A program made the position numbers and the translations under genes. The notes under the pieces were generated by a model, which had not been told where the DNA came from, did no database searches, and saw only the letters and a list, made by a program, of their open reading frames with translations. A DNA stretch of 59,997 nucleotides from Gaiellasilicea sp963829845. Lineage in GTDB: Bacteria > Actinomycetota > Thermoleophilia > Gaiellales > Gaiellaceae. Of the stretch, positions 33,651 to 41,557 are shown piece after piece. Each line of letters starts with the position of its first letter. The first letter of the stretch is position 1. The stretch lies in assembly GCA_963829845.1 (NCBI GenBank), contig CAWHKD010000008.1, positions 1-59,997 on the forward strand, in the 5' to 3' direction.

Positions 33651-34366
33651 TGGGCGACCTGGAAGACCACGAGCGCGACGAGCGCGCCGATCAGACCGCC
33701 GTAGAGGACCTCGGCGGAGGAGTGGACACCGGATTCGACGCGGGTCTGCGCCACGAGCAAGGCCATGATGAACGTCACCGACGAGATCAGGAAGCGGTGG
33801 TCGACGTCGGACAGGATCAGCGTCACCGCCATCCAGCCCGCGAACGCGATCGCCGCGTGCCCTGACGGGAGGCCGCCGCGGAGCGGCGTGCCGCTGCCGG
33901 TGAACGCCTTGGTCGCGATCACGACGATCGTCGTCAGCGCGAGCGCGATCAGCGTCAGCTCGGCCGGGACGGTCGAGAGCCGGTCGAGCAGCTTCGAGCT
34001 GCGGTCGGCCACCTGGCCGGAGAAGACGAGGTAGCCGACCGCGACGGCGACGGCGGTCGCGATCAGGACTGCGCCCGCGGCGATGTCCTTCGCCAGCTTC
34101 GCCATCGGGTCGAACGACGTCGTCGCGACGTCGATCGCGGCCTCGACGGCGGTGTTCAGCATCTCCGCGATCAGCACGAAGGCGATCGCGATCAGGAGGG
34201 CGATCAGCTCCAGCTTGTCGACGCCGGAGATCAGGGCCGCGACCAACACGAGCACGGCGACCGCGAAGTGGATCCGCATGTTCCGCTGTGTGCGAAGGAC
34301 GTGGATGATCCCCTCGAAGGCGAAGTTGAAGGACTCGATGATCGAGGGCGGTCGCCGGGACTTCAT
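33647..34366 (-). CDS. Diacylglycerol/undecaprenol kinase fused to PAP2 phosphatase
   Basis: 239 residues. The first half is a DgkA-type membrane kinase: SFNFAFEGIIHVLRTQRNMRIHFAVAV, then AEMLNTAVEAAIDVATTSFDPMAKLAKDIAAGAVL, the signature kinase motif. The second half is a PAP2-type phosphatase: ATKAFTGSGTPLRGGLPSGHAAIAFAGW and RVESGVHSSAEVLYGG. One polypeptide would thus carry lipid phosphorylation and dephosphorylation, probably on undecaprenol or diacylglycerol for envelope lipid recycling. ATG at 34364-34366 overlaps the SDR stop. Substrate preference is inferred. Confidence 0.92.
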   Translation of the reverse strand: MKSRRPPSIIESFNFAFEGIIHVLRTQRNMRIHFAVAVLVLVAALISGVDKLELIALLIAIAFVLIAEMLNTAVEAAIDVATTSFDPMAKLAKDIAAGAVLIATAVAVAVGYLVFSGQVADRSSKLLDRLSTVPAELTLIALALTTIVVIATKAFTGSGTPLRGGLPSGHAAIAFAGWMAVTLILSDVDHRFLISSVTFIMALLVAQTRVESGVHSSAEVLYGGLIGALVALVVFQVAQ

Positions 34367-35196
34367 GCCGTCCCCGCGATCTCGGCCCAGCGCTCCTCGA
34401 TCACGTTCGGCGCCACCGGCTCGCGGCCGAGGTCGACCGCGTCGCTCGAGGTCCAGCGCGCGACCGAGAATCTGCCGCCTGAGCACTCGAGGACCTGCCC
34501 GGAGAACGCGCACCCCTCGGACGCAAGGAAGACGACCGCGGGCGAGACCTGCTCCGGGTCGAGCTCGCCCGGCTCGACCTCGCGGCGGAGCATCCGGGTC
34601 GCCGCCGCAGGCGAGATCGCGTTGGCGACGATCCCGTGTGGCTCGCCCTCGGCCGCCGCGACGAGCATGAGCGCGAAGTGCGCCATCTTGCCGACCGAGT
34701 AGGCGGCGAGGCCGGGTCGCGTGTCGGCGACCGACATCGCGCGCCCTGAGGTGGTGAAGACGAAGCGGCCGTAGCCGTTCCGCTTCATCACCGGGAATGC
34801 AGCGCGCGTCAGGTGGAAAGGAGCGTCGACGTTCACGCGCCGCAGCCGCTCCCAGCTCGCGTCGGCCTGCTCGAGCTCCTCCCAGACGAGGAGGCCCGCG
34901 TTCTGCACGACGGCGTCGAGACGGCCGAGCCGCTCGACGGCGCCCTCGACCGCCCGGTTACAGCCCGCCGCGGTCTCGAGGTTCTCGTAACTCGCGACCG
35001 CGGTGCCGCCCGCGGCCTCGATTTCCGCGACGACGGCGTCGGCGAGGGTAGGGTCACCGCCGCTGCCGTCGGGCTCGACGCCGGCGTCGTGCACGACGAC
35101 CCGCGCGCCGTGGGCGGCGAGGGCGCGGGCGTGCGCCGCACCGAGCCCCCGGCCGGCGCCGGTGACGAGCGCCACGCGGCCGTCGAGCCGAGTCAC
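34363..35196 (-). CDS. Short-chain dehydrogenase/reductase
   Basis: 277 residues, classical SDR. NAD(P) loop ALVTGAGRGLGAAHARALA, an NAG motif in VVQNAGLL, Ser in FVFTTSGRAMS, catalytic YSVGK. Resembles the MFE-2/17-beta-HSD4-like SDRs. The GTG start at 35194-35196 overlaps the ybeY stop; it is part of the run phoH-ybeY-SDR-dgk/PAP2-cdd-era. Substrate unknown. Confidence 0.9.
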   Translation of the reverse strand: MTRLDGRVALVTGAGRGLGAAHARALAAHGARVVVHDAGVEPDGSGGDPTLADAVVAEIEAAGGTAVASYENLETAAGCNRAVEGAVERLGRLDAVVQNAGLLVWEELEQADASWERLRRVNVDAPFHLTRAAFPVMKRNGYGRFVFTTSGRAMSVADTRPGLAAYSVGKMAHFALMLVAAAEGEPHGIVANAISPAAATRMLRREVEPGELDPEQVSPAVVFLASEGCAFSGQVLECSGGRFSVARWTSSDAVDLGREPVAPNVIEERWAEIAGTA

Positions 35197-35567
35197 GCGA
35201 GCACCTGCTCTCGCTCCTTCATCTCGTCGCCGTGCTGGTAGCCGAGCAGATGCAGGAGCCCGTGTACGAGCGGCCGCTGCCACTCCTCGCCGACGACCTG
35301 CGGGCAGATGACGAGGTCGCCGAGCGCGCGCGGCAGCCCGGCCGGCAGCTCGTCGCGGCCGTCGAGCGGGAACGAGAGCACGTCCGTCGCCTCGTCGATC
35401 CCGAGATGTTCCTGCTTCAGCGCCCGGCTCTCCTCGGGCGGTACGAACGTGAGCCCGAGCTCGCCCTCGTCGATCCCCTCCGCGGCGAGCACGCGCCGAG
35501 CCAGCTCGACGGCGGCGACTTCGTCGACCTCTGCCCCGCTCCGGTTCTCGACCTCGACGGCGACCAC
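35193..35567 (-). CDS. ybeY: Endoribonuclease YbeY
   Basis: 124 residues. rRNA-maturation metalloenzyme. The HGLLHLLGYQHGDE zinc motif is complete near the C-terminus; ATDVLSFPLDG and GDLVICPQVV precede it. GTG start at 35565-35567; its ribosome-site region (GAGGCACAC) lies beside the arm of the large palindromic element at 35571-35730, so its translation could be sensitive to that structure. Downstream of phoH, as in many bacteria. Confidence 0.94.
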   Translation of the reverse strand: MVAVEVENRSGAEVDEVAAVELARRVLAAEGIDEGELGLTFVPPEESRALKQEHLGIDEATDVLSFPLDGRDELPAGLPRALGDLVICPQVVGEEWQRPLVHGLLHLLGYQHGDEMKEREQVLA

Positions 35568-35570
35568 GTG

Positions 35571-35730
35571 TGCCTCGCACAGTCGCGTTGCCCCGTTCCT
35601 GCCGAGCGAAAAGCAAGCCAGGCTAGGACGCAGGGAGCGTCCATACCTGAAGGTATGGACGCGACTGAGGACGACGCAGGGCGCCGCTTTGCAGCCGGCA
35701 GGAACGGGGATGACGCGGCTGTGCGAGGCA
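35571..35730. repeat. Large palindromic/structured element, copy 2
   Basis: Exactly fills the gap between the phoH stop and the ybeY start. Outer arm TGCCTCGCACAG (35571-35582) pairs with CTGTGCGAGGCA (35719-35730); CGCGT pairs with ACGCG; CCCCGTTCCTGCCG (35591-35604) with CGGCAGGAACGGGG (35696-35709); inner 12-bp stem GCGTCCATACCT (35637-35648) with AGGTATGGACGC (35651-35662) around GA. Flanks AGGACGCAGGGA (35625-35636) and GACTGAGGACG (35663-35673) match copy 1 exactly. All four stem differences from copy 1 are compensated. Confidence 0.88.
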
Positions 35731-36690
35731 CTACCGCTTGCGGGCGGTGCCCGTCTCTTCGGCGTGGAGCTTGTATGCCTCGACGATTCGCTGCACGAGC
35801 TTGTGCCGGACGACGTCCTGGTGCGAGAACTCGACGAAGCCGATCCCGTCGATCGAGCTGAGGATGTCGCGCACCTGGATCAGGCCCGACGCCTGGTCGC
35901 GCGGCAGGTCGATCTGGGTGACGTCGCCGGTGACGACGACCTTCGAGCCGAAGCCGAGCCGCGTCAGGAACATCTGCATCTGCTCGGGCGAGGTGTTCTG
36001 CGCCTCGTCGAGGATGATGAAGGAGTCGTTCAGTGTGCGGCCGCGCATGAAGGCGAGGGGCGCCACCTCGACCGTGCCCCGCTCCATGTACGCCGCAAGC
36101 CGGTCGGGATCCATCATGTCGTAGAGGGCGTCGAAGAGCGGTCGCATGTAAGGGTCGACCTTCGCGAGCATGTCGCCGGGAAGGAAGCCGAGCCGCTCGC
36201 CCGCCTCGATCGCGGGCCGCGTCAAAATGATGCGGCCGACCTGCTTCTCGGTCAGCGCCGCGACAGCAAGTGCGATCGCGAGGTAGGTCTTGCCCGTGCC
36301 GGCCGGGCCGATCCCGAACGTCACCGTGCACTCGCGGATCGAGTCGACGTAGCGCTTCTGCGTCACCGTCTTCGGTGCGATCTTCTTGCCCCGGTGGCGC
36401 CAGACGACGTCCTCGAAGACCTCGCGGATGTCCTCGGCCTGGTCGAGCGCCGCGACGACTGCGCCGACGGTGTCCGGGCCGATCTCATGCCCGCCCTCGA
36501 CCAGCTCGACGAGCTCGTCGACGACCGCGCGTGCCGCGGCGACGCTGTCGTCCTCCCCTTCGATCGTCAGCTGGTTGCCGCGCAGACGCAGCGTGCAGGA
36601 CAGGCGCGCACGCAGGGCGTCGAGCACGCCGTCGCCCACTCCCGCGAGCTCCGCGGCGACGTCGTTCGGGACGGAAAGGGTCTCCTGCAC
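35731..36690 (-). CDS. phoH: PhoH-like ATPase (YbeZ)
   Basis: 319 residues. An N-terminal KH-like region (DALRARLSCTLRLRGNQLTIEGEDDSV) precedes a P-loop ATPase: FGIGPAGTGKTYLAIA (Walker A), LNDSFIILDEAQNTSPEQM (Walker B), TGDVTQIDLP. Predicted RNA-related ATPase and partner of YbeY in rRNA processing. Stop TAG at 35731-35733 abuts the palindromic element. Family normal in length. Confidence 0.94.
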   Translation of the reverse strand: MQETLSVPNDVAAELAGVGDGVLDALRARLSCTLRLRGNQLTIEGEDDSVAAARAVVDELVELVEGGHEIGPDTVGAVVAALDQAEDIREVFEDVVWRHRGKKIAPKTVTQKRYVDSIRECTVTFGIGPAGTGKTYLAIALAVAALTEKQVGRIILTRPAIEAGERLGFLPGDMLAKVDPYMRPLFDALYDMMDPDRLAAYMERGTVEVAPLAFMRGRTLNDSFIILDEAQNTSPEQMQMFLTRLGFGSKVVVTGDVTQIDLPRDQASGLIQVRDILSSIDGIGFVEFSHQDVVRHKLVQRIVEAYKLHAEETGTARKR

Positions 36691-36739
36691 CCGGCTCAGT
36701 GTAGGTGAGCCGGTCGTCGGCTCCAGGCGCTCGGCCAGG

Positions 36740-37570
36740 CTACGGTCGCAGGAGGCCGGTTGCGTCGAAGACGTCGCTCGGCGGCGGGGCCTGCACGTTC
36801 ACGTCGGTGCCGAAGTCGAAGTAGTCCATCTTCATCGCCATCGTCATGGACTCGCCCTCAGTCGTCATGTTCATGTCCATCGTCATCCGGCGGAGCAGGC
36901 CGTCGTCGTCGACGAAGACCTCGAAGGGCACACCCTTCGCGCCGAGCTGGTCGAGCATCCGCTGCATCCCCTCCTTGGCGCGCTGACGCTCGGCCGCCGG
37001 AAGCTCCAGCCCGTCGATCCCGTCTTCAAGCGCCTTGCGGAAATCGAGCCGGCCGGTGTAGCGCGTCGTCTCGACACCGCGCACGGTGGCGGAACCGGCC
37101 TCGGTGACACCGGTGCTTGCGGCGCGGAGGTACTGCAAGGTCCGGGCCGGATCCTGCTGCCGGGTGAAGTCGAGGCCGCCCAGCCCGGCCTGCTCGAGCG
37201 ACTTGCCAACGTCGACGCCGACCCACTCCTTGCCGCCGGTGAGGCCGCCCGAGATCGCCTCGGGGAGGCGGACGAACACCTTCGTTCCGACGGTGCGCAT
37301 GTCCATCCCGACCTCGCCGAACATCGGCAGCTGCATCCGGTAGGTCGCCTCGCCGCGCGCCTCCTGATAGTCGAACGCGCCCGTGCCGCTCATGCCGACC
37401 GACTCGCCGCCGACCTTCATCGCGACGGTGAACTCGACGCGCGAGCTGCCGCTCTCGACCGTCTTCGCGGCCGCGCTCGCGACCGGGTCGAGCGCGAGCG
37501 TGTCGCCGCCGCAGGCGGTCAGGCCTACCGCGAGCGCGACGACCTGCAGGGCAAGGAGCACGCGTGTCAT
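36740..37570 (-). CDS. Lipoprotein, LppX/LprAFG-LolA-like fold
   Basis: 276 residues. Lipoprotein signal MTRVLLALQVVALAVGLTACGG with the lipid-modified Cys near residue 20. The mature part is a Gly-rich antiparallel sheet protein (GSSRVEFTVAMKVGGESVGMSGTGAFDY, EATYRMQLPMFGEVGMDMRTVGTKVFVRLP) of the LppX/LprG sort, suggested to carry lipids. Ends SMTMAMKMDYFDFGTDVNVQAPP. Starts at ATG 37568-37570, divergent from the AAA-release-factor fusion with only 66 bases between. Ligand unknown. Confidence 0.85.
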   Translation of the reverse strand: MTRVLLALQVVALAVGLTACGGDTLALDPVASAAAKTVESGSSRVEFTVAMKVGGESVGMSGTGAFDYQEARGEATYRMQLPMFGEVGMDMRTVGTKVFVRLPEAISGGLTGGKEWVGVDVGKSLEQAGLGGLDFTRQQDPARTLQYLRAASTGVTEAGSATVRGVETTRYTGRLDFRKALEDGIDGLELPAAERQRAKEGMQRMLDQLGAKGVPFEVFVDDDGLLRRMTMDMNMTTEGESMTMAMKMDYFDFGTDVNVQAPPPSDVFDATGLLRP

Positions 37571-37636
37571 TTGCAAGCATCAAAGCAAAAGAGCGGCGCG
37601 CACCGCCTGACCCGGACGGGGGACAATGCACACACA

Positions 37637-40600
37637 GTGCGCAGACGGCGGCAGACTCCCCTCGCCGAGGCGACCGAGCTCGGGCAGACGCTCGCGTCCA
37701 GACACCCCTGGGTGGACCTCGACGACCTCGAGTACGACGACGACTTCACGCGGCTCGTCGAACTGCTCGGCGACGCGGAGCAGATCGACGACGACGCGTT
37801 CGCCGAGGCGGCGCTTCGGGGCTCGAAGTTCCTCCGCGCGGCGGCGATGGTCGCGATCGCCGACGGGCGCGAGCCTCCGCCGGGCTGGCTCGAGGGCACG
37901 GCGATCCGGTTCGAACGCGGCGAATGGGGTGAGCGCCAGCTCCTCCTGCGCGCACTCGCCGACGTCGACGAGAAGATCCTCCCGGCCGTGCTCGCGTCGG
38001 CGGAGGAGGACTGGAGCGGCAGCCCGCTCGCGCGATCGATCTCGACCTTGCTCGAGGCCCGGGTGAGGAACGGCGAGATTCTGACGGCTGACGATCTGGA
38101 CGCGCTCTCGCCGCGCCTGCAGCCCCTCGTGTTGGAACTGGTCGACGGCACGGACACGGAGACGCGCGCCGCACTCACGCCGGCGCTCGAGCAGTGGCAG
38201 ACGGAGACGATCGACGTCGACTTCTTCCGCGCGCTCGGGCGCGTCGTGGACACCGAGGACCGCCCGCCGGCGACGCTCGTCGGCTCGCGCGCAGCCGCGG
38301 TCGACGCTGTCACGGCCGCCCTCGCGGCTTCACGACCGCGCTCGGTGCTGCTCGTCGGCGAGCCCGGGGTCGGCAAGACCACGCTGATCGTCGAGGCGCT
38401 CCGGCGCCTCGGCGACGAGTGGTTCGCGTTCCAGGCCGGCGCCGCGGACGTGAACGCCGGCCAGATGTACATCGGCATGCTCGAGGCACGCGTGCTCGAC
38501 ATCGTCTCCCGCCTCGGGAGGCGGCGGATCGCCTGGATCTTCCCCAACTTCGAGGAATCGCTCTGGTCCGGCCAGCACACGCAGAGCCCGCGGGGCCTGC
38601 TGGACGGGCTGCTGCCGCACGTGGAGGCCGGAGACGCGATTGTCGTTGGCGAGATCGACCCGCGCGCGTACGAGCTCCTGCTCCAGCAACGGCCGCGGCT
38701 GGCGCGGCTGTTCGAGGTTGTCAGGCTGGCGCCGATGGCCCCGCAAGACACGATGGAAGTGGCGCGCGACTGGGCGGGCGGCCACGGGCTCGCGGTCGAC
38801 GACGACACCCTTGCCGAAGCGCTCGATCTCGCAACGCACTACCTGCCGACGGCGGCGGCGCCGGGCAACGTGCTGCGCGTCCTCGAGCTCGTCCGGGACC
38901 GCATCGAGCGAGGCGTTGCCGAGGCGGTCGACCCGGAGACGGTGATCGCGACCCTGAGCGACGCCACCGGGCTGCCGCTCCATGTGCTCGACCCGCGGGC
39001 GCCGCTCCGCCTCGACCTGGTGCGCGAGTATTTCGCCTCGCGCGTGCTCGGCCAGCCCGAGGCGGTCGAGTGCCTCGTCGACCGGATCGCGCTCGTGAAG
39101 GCGGGGCTGACCGACCCGACCCGACCGCTCGGGGTCTTCCTCTTCGTCGGCCCGACGGGTACAGGCAAGACCGAGATCGCGAAGGCGTTCAGCGCCTTCG
39201 TCTTCGGCTCAGAGGACCGGCTCCTTCGCCTCGACATGAGCGAGTACCAGACCCCGGAGAGCCTCGAGCGGCTCCTGGGCGACGCGACGAGGCAGGAGGA
39301 GGCGGCGCCGCTGATCGCGCAGGTGCGCAAGCAGCCGTTCTCCGTCCTCCTGCTCGACGAGTTCGAGAAAGCGCACGCGCAGATCTGGGATGTCTTCCTC
39401 CAGGTCTTCGACGACGGCCGCTTGACAGACCGAAACGGCGGGACGGTCGACCTGCGCCACTGCGTGATCATCCTCACCTCGAACCTCGGCTCGGCGATTC
39501 CGCGGGGTCCGGGCGTCGGCTTCGCCGGCCGTGCCGGCAGATTCGACGCCTCGGACGTTGTCAAGTCGGTCGCCCGCTCGTTCAGGCCGGAGTTCCTCAA
39601 CCGCCTGGACCGCGTCGTCGTCTTCCGCCCGCTCGGGCGCGAGATCATGCGCGGGCTGCTCGAGAAGGAGCTGACGGACGTACTCGGGAGGCGCGGCTTC
39701 CGGATGCGGCCGTGGGCGGTCGAGTGGGACGAGGCGGCCGTAGACTTCCTGATCGAGGAGGGGTTCAGCGCCGAGCTCGGCGCTCGGCCGCTCAAGCGGG
39801 CGGTGGAGCAGCACGTGCTGACCCGGATCGCGACCGCGATCGTCGAGCGCCAGTTCCCCGAGGGCGACCAGTTCCTCTTCATCACGGCGCGGGAGGGCAC
39901 CGGGCTCGACGTGGCGTTCGTCGATCCGGATGCGGAGGTCCAGGTCACAGCCGCTCCCGTGTCGGACGGCGAGCTCACGCTCGCGCAGGTCGCGCTCGAT
40001 CCTGAAGGCTCCGAGGCCGAGGCGGCCTTCCTTCGCGGGGAGCTCACGGGGGTGACGGAGCGGGCGCGCGCCTGGGACTCGGCAAAGGTGGACGCGCTCG
40101 AGGAGGCGCGTGACCCTGCCTTCTGGGAGTCGGACGACCGGCATCGCGTGCTCGGTCTGATCGAGTACCTCGACCGGCTCGGCGCGGCGACAGCGACGGC
40201 TGAGCGGCTCGGCGCCCGCCTGGGCTCGCAGCGGGAAGGGCACTCGCGGGAGCTCGTGCAGCTCCTGGCCATCCGGCTCCACGTGCTCGCGGCAGCGCTC
40301 GCAGGCCTCGACGCGCGCGAGGCGAGCGACGTGACGCTCACCGTTCGCGCCGGGCACGCGGACGATGCCGGCGCATGCGAGCGGTTCGTCCAGGAGCTCG
40401 AGGCGATGTACGTGGGCTGGGCCGACGGCAGAGGGATGCGGATCCGCCGCAACGGCGCGAACGGCGATGCCGTCCTCGAGATCTCGGGACTCGGCGCCTA
40501 CACGCTGCTGAAGAGCGAAGCGGGGCTGCATGTGCTCGAGCTCCCGCACGACGACGACCGCGGCTTCGACCGCGTCACCGCGGTCGTCGAGGTCGACCCG

Positions 40601-40765
40601 GCGGGAGCGAGCTCGGACGGGAATCGCGGCGAGCCGGCGATCGTGCGCCGCTACCGTCACGAGCCGTCGCCGCTCGTTCGAGACGCCTCCGGCCTGCGCA
40701 CCGGTCGGATCGATCGTGTGCTGGCGGGCGACTTCGACCTGCTCGCCGACGCACCGACTGACTAG
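37637..40765 (+). CDS. ClpB/ClpA-type double AAA+ ATPase fused to a GGQ-less release-factor (PCRF) module
   Basis: 1042 residues from the GTG at 37637. After an N-terminal helical region of about 200 residues, a first AAA+ module has GEPGVGKTT (residues 241-249) but no canonical Walker B. A second, complete ClpB-D2-like module has GPTGTGKTE (about 505), VLLLDEFEKAH (about 568), sensor ILTSN, the Arg finger FRPEFLNRLD, and the D2-small motif GFSAELGARPLKRAVEQHV. From about 806 to the end it matches release factor 2: EEARDPAFWESDDRHRVL (RF2 domain 1), AGACERFVQELEAMYVGWADGRGMRI (PCRF), SEAGLHVLELP and VTAVVEVDP. The GGQ catalytic domain and the SPF tripeptide are missing, and the RF2 tail PLVRDASGLRTGRIDRVLAGDFD follows directly. 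I infer a ribosome-directed unfoldase, function unknown. Confidence 0.9.
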   Translation: MRRRRQTPLAEATELGQTLASRHPWVDLDDLEYDDDFTRLVELLGDAEQIDDDAFAEAALRGSKFLRAAAMVAIADGREPPPGWLEGTAIRFERGEWGERQLLLRALADVDEKILPAVLASAEEDWSGSPLARSISTLLEARVRNGEILTADDLDALSPRLQPLVLELVDGTDTETRAALTPALEQWQTETIDVDFFRALGRVVDTEDRPPATLVGSRAAAVDAVTAALAASRPRSVLLVGEPGVGKTTLIVEALRRLGDEWFAFQAGAADVNAGQMYIGMLEARVLDIVSRLGRRRIAWIFPNFEESLWSGQHTQSPRGLLDGLLPHVEAGDAIVVGEIDPRAYELLLQQRPRLARLFEVVRLAPMAPQDTMEVARDWAGGHGLAVDDDTLAEALDLATHYLPTAAAPGNVLRVLELVRDRIERGVAEAVDPETVIATLSDATGLPLHVLDPRAPLRLDLVREYFASRVLGQPEAVECLVDRIALVKAGLTDPTRPLGVFLFVGPTGTGKTEIAKAFSAFVFGSEDRLLRLDMSEYQTPESLERLLGDATRQEEAAPLIAQVRKQPFSVLLLDEFEKAHAQIWDVFLQVFDDGRLTDRNGGTVDLRHCVIILTSNLGSAIPRGPGVGFAGRAGRFDASDVVKSVARSFRPEFLNRLDRVVVFRPLGREIMRGLLEKELTDVLGRRGFRMRPWAVEWDEAAVDFLIEEGFSAELGARPLKRAVEQHVLTRIATAIVERQFPEGDQFLFITAREGTGLDVAFVDPDAEVQVTAAPVSDGELTLAQVALDPEGSEAEAAFLRGELTGVTERARAWDSAKVDALEEARDPAFWESDDRHRVLGLIEYLDRLGAATATAERLGARLGSQREGHSRELVQLLAIRLHVLAAALAGLDAREASDVTLTVRAGHADDAGACERFVQELEAMYVGWADGRGMRIRRNGANGDAVLEISGLGAYTLLKSEAGLHVLELPHDDDRGFDRVTAVVEVDPAGASSDGNRGEPAIVRRYRHEPSPLVRDASGLRTGRIDRVLAGDFDLLADAPTD

Positions 40766-40768
40766 CGG

Positions 40769-41212
40769 CTAGGCGAGCTTCTCGCGGACGATCTGGCTCA
40801 CGGCCGAGCCGTCCGCGCGGCCGGCGACCTGCGGCATCACGTCCGCCATCACCCGGCCGATGTCGCGCATGCTCGTGGCGCCGACCTCGGCGATCACGTC
40901 GTCGACGATCTCCTCGAGCTCGTCCTCGGACATCGGCTCGGGCATGAACTCCTCGAGCACGTCGAGCTCGTCCTCTTCCTTGTCGGCCTGTTCCTCGCGG
41001 CCCGCGTTGCGGAAGGCCTCGGCGGCCTCGACCCGCTTCTTGCGCTCGCGCTGCAGCACCTGCAGCTCCTCGTCGTCGGAAAGTGGACGCTGTAGCTCCT
41101 TCTCCGCGCCCTGAAGGCTGGAGAGGATCAGGCGCAGCGTGTCGCGGCGTGCGGCGTCGCCCTCGCGCATCGCGTCTTCGAGCTGCGTCTTGATTTCTGC
41201 GATCAGGCTCAC
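40769..41212 (-). CDS. GatB/YqeY domain protein
   Basis: 147 residues of alpha-helical, charged YqeY type: MSLIAEIKTQLEDAMREGDAARRDTLRLILSSLQGAEKEL, then RKKRVEAAEAFRNAGREEQADKEE and a C-terminal helical hairpin DIGRVMADVMPQVAGRADGSAVSQIVREKL. Resembles the tail domain of GatB, which contacts tRNA, but as a stand-alone protein of unknown role. First of several translation or stress genes on this strand. Its stop lies three bases from the AAA gene stop. Confidence 0.93.
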   Translation of the reverse strand: MSLIAEIKTQLEDAMREGDAARRDTLRLILSSLQGAEKELQRPLSDDEELQVLQRERKKRVEAAEAFRNAGREEQADKEEDELDVLEEFMPEPMSEDELEEIVDDVIAEVGATSMRDIGRVMADVMPQVAGRADGSAVSQIVREKLA

Positions 41213-41227
41213 TGCGGCATCACTCTG

Positions 41228-41557
41228 TCAGTTGGGAACACCCGTGATCTTTCCACCCAGGACGTGCCAGTGCAGGTGGAAGATCGTCTGACCGCCGCCG
41301 GGGCCGACGTTGACCATGACGCGGTAGTCGGTCAGGCCGGCGTCGCGGGCGACCTCGGCGACGAACTCGAGCATCCGCTTCGCCTCCTCGGCCGGGAACG
41401 CGTCGACGTCGCGGAAGGTGTCGACGTGCCGCTCCGGCAGGACGAGCAGGTGCGTCTCCGCTTGCGGGTTGATGTCGCGGATGGCGACGAAGCCGCCGGT
41501 CTTCGCCACGTGCTCACCCTCGCGGGCGAGCGAGCAGAAGAGGCAGTCGTCAGGCAG
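41228..41557 (-). CDS. hinT: HIT family nucleotide-binding protein (HinT)
   Basis: 109 residues. Purine nucleotide phosphoramidase. PDDCLFCSL at the start, INPQAETHLLVLPERH (zinc/nucleotide region), and the HIT triad HLHWHVLGG near the C-terminus. Start: I favour CTG at 41555-41557 because GAGGAGG lies nine bases upstream and the protein then begins like typical HinT; a GTG at 41585-41587 is an alternative lacking a ribosome site. It overlaps the mtaB stop by a few bases. Confidence 0.88.
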   Translation of the reverse strand: MPDDCLFCSLAREGEHVAKTGGFVAIRDINPQAETHLLVLPERHVDTFRDVDAFPAEEAKRMLEFVAEVARDAGLTDYRVMVNVGPGGGQTIFHLHWHVLGGKITGVPN

